The position numbers and the translations under genes were made by a program. A DNA stretch of 64,000 nucleotides, taken from Paroedura picta (Eukaryota > Chordata > Lepidosauria > Squamata > Gekkonidae). Every line of letters begins with the position of its first letter. Within the stretch, counting starts at the first letter, position 1. The stretch is from positions 77,937,765 through 78,001,764 of the forward strand of contig NC_135369.1 in NCBI RefSeq assembly GCF_049243985.1, written 5' to 3'. Shown one piece after another: positions 35,101 through 40,848 of this stretch. The notes below the pieces were generated by a model. It did no database searches. It was not told the DNA's origin and worked only from the letters and a program-made list of their open reading frames with translations.

Positions 35101-38100
35101 GGGATTCCTGCTCTGCCCCATTACCACTGACCTGTGGCATGCCACAAAGCTTGCTCTTATCCCCTATGCTATTTAATATCTATGTGAAGGCGCTGGGAGA
35201 GCTAATCGGGAGGTTTGGATTGTAGCATCGCCAATATGCAGTCGACACCCAGCTCTACTTTTCATTCCCACCTGACTCAAAGATGCTGTTGATCAGGGGT
35301 TGTTAAACTGCGGCCCTCCAGATGTCCATGGACTACAATTCCCATGAGCCCCTGCCAGCATAGGGGGCCTGCATGCTGGCAGGGGCTCATGGGAATTGTT
35401 GTCCACGGGCATCTGGAGGGCCGCAGTTTGACTACCCCTGCTGTTGATGTTCTAAACCAGCGCATCAAGTTAGTAATGAGCTGGATGGGGGGGGGGGCAG
35501 TTGGTTTTTACATATCGCTTTTCCCTACCCGAAGGAGGCTCAAAGCGGCTTACAGTCGCCTTCCCTTTCCTCTCCCCACAACAAGCATCCTGTGAGGTGG
35601 GTGAGGCTGAGAGAGCCCTGATATCACTGCTTGGTCAGAACAGCTAGTGCTGTGACGAGCCCAAGGAAGCCTCCACTCTTAACCACTACACCAAGCTGAC
35701 TCCTGACAAGACTTACTCCTGACAAGACAGGCTCTCTGAGTTAGAAGAAAGTTAGATCAGGCACAGCACCACCTTAGAAAACCCGGAAGCTGGGGTGGCT
35801 CAGAGTGCTTCTATTTAACTCTGGCTGGTGAGTCAACTATGTCCATTCCTGGATCAATATGATCTAATCACAGTGATCCATGGCTAGTTATATCAAGGCT
35901 GGACTCTTTCAATGCACTTTATATGGGGCTATCCTTGAAGAGTGTTCAAAGGCTGCAGCTCGTGCAGAATACTGTTCGAGGCAGCTATCAGGAGCATGTT
36001 ACCATGCCACATACCACGACAACCACTGGCTACTGATCCACAACCAAGCCCAATTTAAGGTCTTCATTTTGACTTCTAAAGCACTCACAGCCTGTGAACA
36101 ACATGTCTGAATGATCTTCTCCAATTACAGTAAGATGCTGATTGAGCAGGAACATCATAACAACTAAGCGGATATACCAGATGAAATTCAAAGAAAATAT
36201 TCAATGCTCTGGCATCAATGGGATATGCTTAATTTTCTCTAGACTGCACCCTGTATGACAAACTGCATCGTATGTATTTCAGGAAACATACAAGCTCTTG
36301 TTTTTTACACATATAACTAAGTGAAAAATTTTTATAGCACCATCACCTATAGAAATATAATCTTCACCAATAAAATGACAAGAAGTTCCCAAATACATTT
36401 TTTAAAGTTAGATCAGCATTTTTTAAAATAACCATACCTAAAAAGATCAAAGATGGTCAGGTAGGTGTATGCAGTTAAAGCTGTAGAAAAAGATTATATT
36501 TTAATGCATTAGTAATACACCACTAACTACAAAAGCATGTGCAGATCTCTTTTTGATTCCAATGAAGTATGGCAAACAGTAGGTCAGGGCTGCACAGGGA
36601 TTGTAAAACAACTGGAGTTGCAAATGTTAGGAAAGCTGTTTTTCTGTACCCCGCTTTTACTACCTGAATGAGTCTCAAAGCAGCTTACAATTGCCTACCT
36701 TTCTTCTCCCCACAATAGATACCCTGTGAGGCAGGTTAGGGTGAGAGAGCTCAGAGAGGTCTGTGACTGGCCCAAGGTCACCCAGCTGACTGCATGCTGA
36801 GGACTGGGGAATCTAACATGGTTCTCCTGCTTTTAACCACTGCACCAAGCTTGCTCTATACTAAGCTGCTGGAGGAAGCTATAACTGCTGGAAGATGAGC
36901 CACAGCTAAATAGCATTTACAAGTAGCTGTAGGACAATTTTCTCTAACCCTACTATTCTTCAGACCAATGCATCAAGCAATCAATTGGACAGTGTTTTCT
37001 GGGGCAAGAAGCATGACACAACCAAACAAGCAGCATTAAGCAAAAATAATTGTTATCCTTTTGCCCACATCCAGATTTACCTTTTAAAAATCTCTCAAAA
37101 TAACCATGCCATTGCACAAACACATACTGCAAAAATGGCATATTCAAGACCCGCTCCAGAATGAGAATGTTCATCAAGGCAAAAGAAGGCACAAGTTTAC
37201 TTGGTAGCATTTAACAAAATTCAGATGCATCTAGATCAGTGGTTCTCAACTTGGGGGGTCGAACGACCCTTTCCCAGGGGTCACGGCAGGGCAAGCAGCT
37301 TGGCCGGGGGTATGTGTGCTGCCACTGTTGCCACTCCTCCTGCAGGCACCCGTGCTCAGCCACCAGCCGCTCCAGCAGTGCCTGCAGCCCAGCGCAGTCT
37401 CCCGCCAGGCGCTCCAGGTGGCGGTGCAGCTTGGCGGGACAAGAGGCAGAACTGAATTGAGAAACCCCGGGAAAAAAACAATTTATATACAATTGTGAAC
37501 AATGGATCAGTTTCAGTTTAATTTCTGTGAAAGAACACTTGCGTAATTTTATGGTTGGGGGGTCAGCACAACATGAGGAACTGTATTAAAGTGTCGCGGC
37601 ATTAGGAAGGTTGAGAACCACTGATCTAGATGCTTTCAACACAAACTGTACTTGACACCAGCATGTTCAAGTAGCTTCAAAAAGGTACCGATTTAGCAGT
37701 AAACTGTAAATCTAGACAAGGTCTCACATCTTTGAGAAACCTATTATATCCCACAGTCCACTTTGGAAAAAAGTATTAGAAATGTACTGATATAAAACAT
37801 CATACTTAAATTAGGTTTTATTATAAAACCTTATAACACATAACATTTTGCTGTTTAGACTACTATGATACATAAAATATTTACTGCTGAAAAATGTACC
37901 ATAAGAACCAAACACAATAGGTTTTTAGGTTTTATTAATGTGTTGTATGGTTTTATATGGATACTGTTTTTTGTTATTGTGGTGAATCACCACAAGCCAG
38001 CTTGCTGGGAGCGGCGGTATACAAATTCAACTATAAATACATATAAACATACCTATACTGTTTGTAGAACTGCACCACATAAGCAGCAAGCCAGTACATA

Positions 38101-40848
38101 CTACATTTATTGCCCCAAACAACAAGATTTTCCACGTCTGTAAAGGAGAACAGTTAGAGTAACTATTCAGCAAAAAGATTAAAATCAAACTTGATACACC
38201 TCAACACCTCAAAAGCTATGATTCTGAAACATATTTATGCAAGAATATACACAATTTCAAATGGCCTATTTAAAATACCACCAGCTTCAACCTCTTACTG
38301 ATTTCAGAGTCAGCACTGGGGCATATTTAGGAAAAAAAACTTTTATGTGTTTTAGCTGACCTTTTGACCACAAAAACAAGCTATCAAAATGTGTCAAAAG
38401 AATTTATTAAAAATGCAAAAATTATACAACACAAACAAGATTGAATGAACAAAACCAATAAATAAGCAGCAGCTATGAACAATTTATCATACCAACTGAT
38501 AAAAAGTCTTCTAAATAAGAACTATTCTGAAAAGTTTGCTGAATAAAAGCTAGACATGTCACACAAAGAGCATACAAAAGGATAGCATGGCTTGTATTTG
38601 TTATGGCTCGTGTTATTAACCTATTAAGCTACTCAGGTAGCTGTGGTACTTAGAGACGACTTTATCAGATTTCTAAGAATATGATTCAAATGGAACAAAA
38701 GAGGCACTAGAATAATAAAAACTGCACTATAAATCCATCTCCCTAAACATATTTTGCCTTTGGAACAATGAAACATTGTAGAATGAAGCAATATAAAGGT
38801 AAAGGTATCCCCCTGTGCAAGCACTGAGTCATGTCTGACCCTTGGGGTGATGCCCTCTAGTGTTTTCATGGCAGACTCAATAGGTGGTGGTTTGCCAGTG
38901 CCTTTCCCAGTCATTACCGTTTACCCCCCAGCAAGCTGGGTACTCATTTTACCAACCTCAAAAGGATGGAAGGCTGAGTCAACCTTGAGCCAGCTGCTGG
39001 GATTGAACTCCCAGCCTCATGGACAGAGCTTTCAGACTCCATGCCTGCTGCCTTACCAGTCTGCGCCACAAGAGGCTCTTAATGAAGCAATATACAGCTA
39101 TACAATATTACACCCTTGGACCTACACTAACTATGCAGTTGTTGACAATTTCAGGGGGATTGTGGCTGTGCACTGTACAACAGCCATCTGAAAGAGAGGA
39201 GTTCATGTGAAGAATACTTAAATAGCATTGATCTAATGAGCTGGAGTAATGTTATGAAAAAAGAGAGAACACAATGTATTAATGGAATATATCTTTGAGT
39301 AAAACATGCAAAACATAGCCACACACACCCATATTGAAATTCAAAATTTTAAAAATGCACTAAACAAATGTAAATCTACAGGAAATTACATTTTTTTCTG
39401 AAAAATTCAACTGCTCTAGAAATTTATTTTCCATATTCTAAAAGAAAACTCTCACCCTTCGATCAGCTGCCACGAATCTAAATTCCTGTATCAGCTTGCC
39501 AAGAAGAGATCTATGCGATTTGCGAAACAAATGTATTGTCCCCTGCAAACATACAAAACACACACACACAAATCTTGGTCAAATTCTTAAGTTTCTAATT
39601 AACTACGTATTTTGCAATAGTATTCTCACGAAATTAGCTTATTTTGAATCTTTTGTAATAAAGAGAACAAATACCAACATTACTGGCACAAAGTTAAGAT
39701 GCAATTGCAAGACACTTGCTTAGGAACCAGACGGACTCATGGCCAAGTCAACACTCAATAGCTGAGGCAAGGGTATCAGATATTCATGGGTATCAGATAT
39801 TCCAACAAGCTTGTTTACATGTGACTTGTATAAACAGAGTTTCTTTTCATGCTTGCATATGCCCTTCACAAGCAGAGGTTTCTTGATCTGTGAAGCCTTA
39901 AATCATTCCAATTTGTTGTAATGGCTGAATGGGGGTGTCTAGGCAAACTGGAGTTGCTTGGCATTACATGACAATCTATGCATTCACTAGCAAGTCAAAA
40001 ACATCATGATACAGAGCCAAGATGTAAGAATTCTTTGCGGGTTCGTTAACACTGTATTGAGGGGAGCGACCTTGTAATACAGTCTCAGGAGCATCCTCTC
40101 AAGTTTCGGTATGACCACAGCACAGGCGTATGAGTTGCTAATTTCTTTGAGGGGAAGCTCCTATACTTCCAACAGCAGGGAGAAACTCGGCAGCTGAAAT
40201 TTGTACCACTGTTCCAGGGTAACATATACCATATTTCTAGCCCAATATCTAGGTAGTTTTAACGTTGCAGTCCTCCTTAAGGAAGATAAAATCAGAGTCC
40301 AGTAGCACCTTTAAGACCAACAAAGATTTATTCAGGGCGTGAGCTTTCGAGTGCAAGCACTCTTCCCCAGACCTTGCACTTGAAAGCTCACGCCCTGAAT
40401 AAATCTTTGTTGGTCTTAAAGGTGCTACTGGACTCTAATTTTATTGTGCTACTTCAGACCAACACGGCGACCCATTTGAATCTCTCCTTAAGGAAGGCTA
40501 GGCGAAGAACTAGTAACTTCTTTAGCAACACCATGAAAATCACCCGAAGTCCAACGCCATTGTACCATGCAAGGTCTGTGGAGAAGGAAATTCCCCATCT
40601 AAGCGACTCTAGGCACCATGTCACCAGCATGGAAGGAATGGTGGCAACCTAAGCAGCCCCTTCTGCCTCCCTCCTGCTGTTTATAAACGCAGGAAAAATG
40701 CGCTGCCAGCCAAGGCGCTGAAACAGCCCCAAATACGCCCTCATCCACTGAGCTCTCAGCCTCCCCCCTCCCGGAGCGCATCCTGACCCAGCTCACGCGC
40801 AACCCCATCCACCCCACCCTTCGGCGTGAAAAGAAGGCAGCTCACCAT
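13638..40848 (-). CDS. SLC30A6: SLC30A6, zinc transporter 6 (ZnT6), complete, 14 coding exons
   Basis: ZnT6 is a cation-diffusion-facilitator protein of the early secretory pathway. In mammals it pairs with ZnT5 to load zinc into the Golgi and onto alkaline phosphatases, and it is thought to be the regulatory rather than the zinc-moving half. Coding exons (- strand) sum to 1383 bases, 460 residues, against 461 in human. The protein starts MGTIHLFRKSHRSLLGKL, has the TM2 block LTAYTYLTIFDLFS (residues about 59-73), FGFERFEVLAVFASTVLAQL (about 94-113), FLPRMNPFVLIDLAGALAL (about 195-213), NNYFAVDTASAVAIALMTFG (about 222-241) and a cytosolic C-terminal region ending TRDQSRP. The HxxxD zinc sites of active ZnTs are not seen in TM2 (FDLFS) or TM5 (LIDLAGAL), as expected for ZnT6. 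Splice sites are GT/AG throughout, and no breaks are seen. Confidence 0.97.
14550..15150 (+). repeat. Possible very old LINE (L2/L3-like) remnant
   Basis: CCAGAACGCAGCAGCCTGTC resembles the QNAAA block of L2 ORF2, followed by a diverged body and an A-rich end near 15150. The match is weak. It lies in the intron before the SLC30A6 terminal exon. Confidence 0.35.
15170..15238 (-). CDS. SLC30A6: SLC30A6 coding exon 13
   Basis: Encodes VSTLDGVLEVRNEHFWTLGF and GTL. Acceptor ATCTAG, donor GTAAGT. Confidence 0.95.
15605..16225 (+). mobile_element. BovB (RTE) LINE 3' end with 9-bp TSD
   Basis: 5'-truncated copy starting AAATGGAGATAGTGACAGAT and ending GGACACGACTTCGCACATAA plus (CAA) repeats. Flanked by ACTAGTCAC on both sides (15596-15604 and 16226-16234). 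The main open frame (15708-16211) reads NLDSILKSRDITLPTKVRLV and FELWCWRRLLRVPWTARRTN, the BovB C-terminus. By eye about a dozen differences over some 600 bases separate it from the BovB at 59.7-60.3 kb. Confidence 0.95.
16675..16757 (+). repeat. CR1-like 3' end fragment (second subfamily)
   Basis: CCATGGTGACTGAAGGAAAC, CTCCATGTTCAGAGACAGT and AATCCCAATGCCAGGAGGC form a conserved CR1-type LINE tail common in squamates. A relative is at 33130-33322. Confidence 0.5.
16760..18330 (+). mobile_element. L2-type LINE (+) split by a second L2 (-)
   Basis: The + strand part A (about 16760-16938) reads ...VIFDASLSMEVQVMR...ALFCLHQARL...PEHLAS. Part B (about 17670-18330) resumes with NTLYAGLPLSLTQKLQLIQN, QLHWLPVKFRIRF and the L2 3' region. 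The intervening 16940-17668 is another L2 in reverse. Both parts contain stops; dead. Confidence 0.75.
16940..17668 (-). mobile_element. L2-type LINE 3' end nested in another L2
   Basis: On the - strand an open frame (17670-17053) gives RNLGVTFDASLSMETQVTKV, VTSRLDFCNSLYTGLPLSLT, QLVQNAAARVLTGT and LHWLPVVFQIKLKVLILTFK, the C-terminal part of L2 ORF2. The 3' tail runs to about 16940. It is not a host gene although the frame is open for 205 codons. Confidence 0.85.
18331..19893. other. SLC30A6 intron 12, unassigned part
   Basis: No exon or clear repeat recognised. A C-rich run at about 18250-18265 borders the L2. Confidence 0.4.
19894..19941 (-). CDS. SLC30A6: SLC30A6 coding exon 12
   Basis: 48 bases encoding TTPPHVIGQLDKLLRE, the start of the C-terminal cytosolic domain. 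Acceptor TTCCAG, donor GTAAGT. The intron before it (19942-26524) holds the full CR1. Confidence 0.95.
20753..21065 (+). mobile_element. hAT-type MITE, second copy
   Basis: Same family as 12424-12751 in opposite orientation. Ends are CAGGCTTTCATGAAACC and TTGAGAAAGGCTA. Flanks GGTTAAAG (20745-20752) and GGTTAGAG (21066-21073) match at 7 of 8 positions. Confidence 0.7.
21777..22778 (+). CDS. CR1 ORF1: zinc-finger and SGNH esterase-like protein
   Basis: A 333-residue open frame; the second Met (residue 8, ATG at 21798) is an alternative start. An N-terminal zinc-binding pattern (C18xxC21 and C36xxC39) is followed by a charged, partly coiled linker with a basic patch KKKKRR (161-166), then an SGNH/GDSL hydrolase-like domain: GDSLLRG (171-177) holds the nucleophile Ser, GTND (225-228) the oxyanion block, and DGLHLS (308-313) the Asp/His pair. 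CR1-clade LINEs are known to carry such esterase domains in ORF1. The protein probably binds RNA in the retrotransposition complex; the role of the esterase is not settled. No internal stops. Confidence 0.9.
   Translation: MHCLDITMVLQDTHPIICSECDMIAFLPEDKMDYSCPKCKLVRLLEEKIRGLENRIITLTQSKKGEEFVVQSSATWNKENKENTTSPEEDKEIDHNREPLQAVRKKTERRRARQFSGPLELQNRFQALAEEVQGSTREEVPKQTLRQREEATGTEGNGGEKKKKRRVLVIGDSLLRGMDRHVAGPDPLTREVCCLPGAKIKDVSERLPKLLKSTDRYPFVMVHVGTNDMSLNTIAPIKKDYQDLGRKLKQMGAQVVFSSILPVKGRGMHRERKIMEVNHWLRSWCRQERFGFWDHGIGFLEEGLLAPDGLHLSKLGKNVFGRNLGRFIRRALN
22817..25651 (+). CDS. CR1 ORF2: endonuclease and reverse transcriptase
   Basis: A 944-residue open frame. The N-terminal apurinic-type endonuclease shows LYTNARSMGNK, ITETWW (Glu57), MGDFNFPDVCW and GGSDH (Asp230, His231). 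Reverse transcriptase blocks include FKKGRKDDPGNYRPVSLTS, IYLDFSKAFDKVPHD, GVPQGSVLGPVLFNIFIND and the catalytic FADD (residues 678-681). The C-terminal region with VRPHLEYCVQFWRPHFK is typical of CR1. The length is what CR1 ORF2 normally has, and all catalytic motifs I know are present. Whether the element can still move cannot be judged from sequence alone. It is not a host gene. Confidence 0.95.
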   Translation: MEGKLSEAAQPARPAHREPKVKGFSCLYTNARSMGNKKEELELLMLMERYDLVGITETWWNDSHDWNVMVDGYELFRKNRIDRRGGGVALYVRKGLTCQEILVKESISAVESIWVKINDGKTNSVVVGVCYRPPDQREDVDAALCEQLEKISKRQDLVIMGDFNFPDVCWETNSAKRPQSCKFLTCLADNFIYQMVDEPTRGSAILDLILTNRQELVDEVKEVGTLGGSDHVLIEFLLRWGAKEACSQTRMLDFRRANFNKLRDMMSVIPWPRMLEGKGACEGWALLKQELLHAQSMTIPERRKHCRSSKKPIWMNRELQEELRKKRKMFRKWREGQSSKKEYLQVTRHCRSIIRKAKAESELRLAREAHCNKKRFFSYVRSKRKVKEAIGPLLGAYGQTLTEDAEKAERLSAYFTSVFSHRSKCLGTSRDGHSQRTVSGWQVNMDREVVERHLAALDEFKSPGPDEMHPRVLKELSRELAQPLSIIFVTSLRTGDVPEDWKRANVIPIFKKGRKDDPGNYRPVSLTSVVGKIMEQILKGAICKHLEDNLVIQGSQHGFVSNRSCQTNLVSFFDQVTGLLDRGNSVDVIYLDFSKAFDKVPHDVLMDKLKDCNLDFQIVRWIGNWLENRTQRVVVNGVSSDWREVSSGVPQGSVLGPVLFNIFINDLDEGVEGLLIKFADDTKLGGLANTPEDRDRVQRDLNTMEKWANENKMQFNKDKCKVLHLGQKNEKHAYWMGDTLLGSTVCERDLGVLVDCKLNMSRQCDAAVKKANAILGCINRGITSKSQDVIVPLYTALVRPHLEYCVQFWRPHFKKDVDKIERVQRRATKMIWGQGTKPYEDRLRDLGMFSLEKRRLRGDMIALFKYLKGCHLEEGRMLFLLAAEERTRSNGFKLQVQRYRLDIRKKFFTVRVVQQWNRLPKEVVSSLSLEVFKQRLDTHFSWML
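25752..26524. other. SLC30A6 intron 11, part downstream of the CR1
   Basis: AT-rich, no repeat or exon recognised. Confidence 0.4.
26525..26627 (-). CDS. SLC30A6: SLC30A6 coding exon 11
   Basis: Encodes NYFAVDTASAVAIALMTFGT and MYPMSVYSGKVLLQ, the last membrane segment. Acceptor GTTTCAG, donor GTGAGA. Only an 83-base intron separates it from exon 10. Confidence 0.96.
26711..26830 (-). CDS. SLC30A6: SLC30A6 coding exon 10
   Basis: Encodes LCGIIPGLSSIFLPRMNPFV and LIDLAGALALCITYMLIEI. Acceptor TTTTTAG, donor GTACGT. Confidence 0.96.
27385..27535 (+). repeat. Sauria SINE, 5'-truncated
   Basis: Holds the 3' part: GGTAATGACTGGGGAAGGCA, CTGGCAAACCACCCCGTATT and CAGACATGACTCGGTGCTTG, ending in the typical (ACCTTT) repeats. 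In SLC30A6 intron 9. Confidence 0.88.
27536..28300. other. SLC30A6 intron 9, remainder
   Basis: No exon or repeat family recognised apart from short CA/C-rich tracts at about 28045-28062 and 28164-28181. Confidence 0.4.
28300..28520 (-). repeat. 5S rRNA-related SINE, diverged
   Basis: The stretch AAATACTAGCTAGGGCTCAC and CCTGCTTAATTTCCCAGATC is the reverse complement of the internal promoter part of 5S rRNA in degenerate form. Preceded by TTTTCAAGGCAAAAGACC, part of the same known repeat. It directly precedes SLC30A6 exon 9. Confidence 0.6.
28543..28591 (-). CDS. SLC30A6: SLC30A6 coding exon 9
   Basis: Encodes AASTSWLQEHVADLSR. Acceptor ATCTAG, donor GTAAGA. Confidence 0.95.
28592..30880. 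other. SLC30A6 intron 8, mostly unassigned
   Basis: No exon. A short direct duplication of GTATAAATACTTAAAT is visible at about 29477 and 29523. No family assigned to 29040-29300, which I examined for terminal repeats without finding any. Confidence 0.4.
30881..30975 (-). CDS. SLC30A6: SLC30A6 coding exon 8
   Basis: Encodes GRLLVGTFVALSFNLFTMLS and IRNKPFVYVSE. Acceptor TTTTTTAG, donor GTATGG. Confidence 0.95.
31604..31851 (-). repeat. tRNA-derived SINE, second family, diverged
   Basis: On the - strand: TGGTTAAAGAGTGGCAGATT, GATTCTCCACTCCTACA, GGTGACCTTGGGCCAGTTC and CTGTTACGGGGAGAGGAAG. At least seven related copies occur in the window. Confidence 0.75.
31897..31932 (-). CDS. SLC30A6: SLC30A6 coding exon 7
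   Basis: A 36-base exon encoding SAERFLEQPEIH. Acceptor TTGTAG, donor GTAAGA. Confidence 0.94.
32152..32232 (-). CDS. SLC30A6: SLC30A6 coding exon 6
   Basis: Encodes FERFEVLAVFASTVLAQLGA and LFILKE, a membrane segment strongly conserved in ZnT6. Acceptor TTCCAG, donor GTAAGA. Confidence 0.96.
32545..32740. repeat. Imperfect fold-back repeat
   Basis: Left arm AGGAGTCTAGTAGCACCTTA...AAGATTAACAAAATTTG and right arm CAAATTGTATTAGTCTTTAA...GCTGCTACTGGACTC are inverted and diverged. Same family as the tight palindrome at 40286-40444 and the single arm at 54625-54750. Confidence 0.7.
32741..33129. other. SLC30A6 intron 5, unassigned part
   Basis: AT-rich, nothing recognised. Confidence 0.4.
33130..33322 (+). 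repeat. CR1-like 3' end fragment (second subfamily)
   Basis: GGATAGGGTCTATCAATAGC, TACTAGCCATGGTGACCACT and CTGGTTTGATCCAACAAGGC are the conserved tail of a CR1-type LINE subfamily. Confidence 0.55.
33380..34110. repeat. Probable hAT-like repeat, diverged
   Basis: CACATGTGGCTCTTCTGAGC near the left and GTCATGTGGCTCTACTGG near the right are typical of hAT-related repeats, but clear inverted ends and a target duplication are not seen. Non-coding. Confidence 0.3.
34633..34698 (-). CDS. SLC30A6: SLC30A6 coding exon 5
   Basis: Encodes LITCLVSYWVMMKKPSTTYS and FG. Acceptor TATTCAG, donor GTAAGT. Confidence 0.95.
35020..35500 (+). mobile_element. L2-type LINE, RT-domain fragment
   Basis: The + strand reads GMPQSLLLSPMLFNIYVKAL and YAVDTQLYFS, corresponding to the GVPQGS and YADDTQLYL blocks of L2 RT. 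Diverged and broken. Interrupted by the 147-bp hAT at 35294-35440, after which it resumes (GTTCTAAACCAGCGCATCAA). Confidence 0.75.
35294..35440. mobile_element. 147-bp palindromic hAT MITE, perfect 8-bp TSD
   Basis: CTGTTGAT flanks both sides (35286-35293 and 35441-35448). Starts CAGGGGTTGTTAAACTGCGG and ends CCGCAGTTTGACTACCCCTG; the two halves are nearly complementary throughout. Inserted into an L2 fragment. Same family as 980-1648. Confidence 0.92.
35503..35706 (-). repeat. tRNA-derived SINE, second family
   Basis: Reverse orientation: CATATCGCTTTTCCCTACCC, GAAGGAGGCTCAAAGCGGCT and ...CACTCTTAACCACTACACCA (complement of the tRNA-like A-box end). Preceded by a G-run. Confidence 0.8.
35750..36170 (+). 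mobile_element. Old L2-type LINE remnant
   Basis: Reads ASYIKAGLFQCTLYGAI, CSKAAARAEYCSRQLSGA and FKVFILTSKALTAC, matching the region of L2 ORF2 before the LHWLPI block. Degenerate. Confidence 0.6.
36438..36480 (-). CDS. SLC30A6: SLC30A6 coding exon 4
   Basis: 43 bases encoding ALTAYTYLTIFDLF, the start of TM2, where an active ZnT would carry its HxxxD zinc site. Acceptor CTACAG, donor GTATGG. Confidence 0.95.
36638..36860 (-). repeat. tRNA-derived SINE, second family
   Basis: Reverse orientation: TGTACCCCGCTTTTACTACC, TCAAAGCAGCTTACAATTGC, GGCCCAAGGTCACCCAGCTG and TTTTAACCACTGCACCAAGC. Confidence 0.8.
37237..37623. mobile_element. SPIN-like hAT element, 387 bp, perfect 8-bp TSD, coding-like insert
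   Basis: ATCTAGAT flanks both sides (37229-37236 and 37624-37631). Ends are CAGTGGTTCTCAACTTGGGG and GGAAGGTTGAGAACCACTG. The right 90 bases (TTTTATGGTTGGGGGGTCAG, CACAACATGAGGAACTGTAT, GTCGCGGCATTAGGAAGG) match what I remember of the SPIN hAT family, known to have moved horizontally among tetrapods. No transposase. Between about 37284 and 37450 lies a GC-rich block unlike the rest. Located in SLC30A6 intron 3. Confidence 0.82.
37284..37450 (-). other. GC-rich coding-like cargo inside the SPIN-like element
   Basis: Open on the - strand, reading CPAKLHRHLERLAGDCAGLQ followed by ALLERLVAEHGCLQEEW, with leucines at coiled-coil spacing. Composition contrasts sharply with the AT-rich flanks. Either a captured piece of a host exon or an odd internal sequence; the source gene is not recognised. 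Confidence 0.4.
37915..38045 (+). repeat. L2-type LINE 3' tail
   Basis: GTTTTTAGGTTTTATTAATG, GGTGAATCACCACAAGCCAG and GGGAGCGGCGGTATACAAAT are the conserved L2-like tail. It ends a few bases before the SLC30A6 exon 3 donor. Confidence 0.65.
38053..38137 (-). CDS. SLC30A6: SLC30A6 coding exon 3
   Basis: Encodes TWKILLFGAINVVCTG and LLLMWCSSTNSI, the first membrane segment. 85 bases, leaving a one-base overhang completed by exon 4. Confidence 0.96.
38796..39080 (-). repeat. Sauria SINE, full length
   Basis: From the (ACCTTT)-type tail (AAAGGTAAAGGTATCCCC on the + strand) through GAGTCATGTCTGACCCTTGG to the tRNA-like head (complement of CAGACTGGTAAGGCAGCAGG, box B in TTGAACTCCCAG). In SLC30A6 intron 2. 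Confidence 0.93.
39081..40285. other. SLC30A6 introns 1-2, unassigned parts
   Basis: Apart from exon 2 (39456-39542) I see no exon or repeat family here. A short CA tract lies at 39556-39570. Confidence 0.4.
39456..39542 (-). CDS. SLC30A6: SLC30A6 coding exon 2
   Basis: Encodes GTIHLFRKSHRSLLGKLIQE and FRFVAADRR (residues 2-30), the cytosolic N-terminus. Acceptor TTTGCAG, donor GTGAGAG. Confidence 0.96.
40286..40444. repeat. Near-perfect palindrome, 72-bp arms, 15-bp loop
   Basis: Left arm 40286-40357 (GAGTCCAGTAGCACCTTTAA... to GAGTGCAAG), loop 40358-40372, right arm 40373-40444 (CTTGCACTTGAAAGCTCACG... to GGACTCTAATTTTAT). Only a few mismatches. The arms belong to the repeat also seen at 32545 and 54625, with GACCAACACGGCGACCC following the right arm. 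In SLC30A6 intron 1, about 400 bp from the start codon. Confidence 0.9.
40846..40848 (-). CDS. SLC30A6: SLC30A6 coding exon 1 (start codon only)
   Basis: ATG followed at once by the donor GTGAGC, so the first coding exon supplies only Met. The next exon opens GGG ACA ATA CAT (GTIH), as in other ZnT6 proteins. The 5' UTR extends to higher coordinates. Confidence 0.9.
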
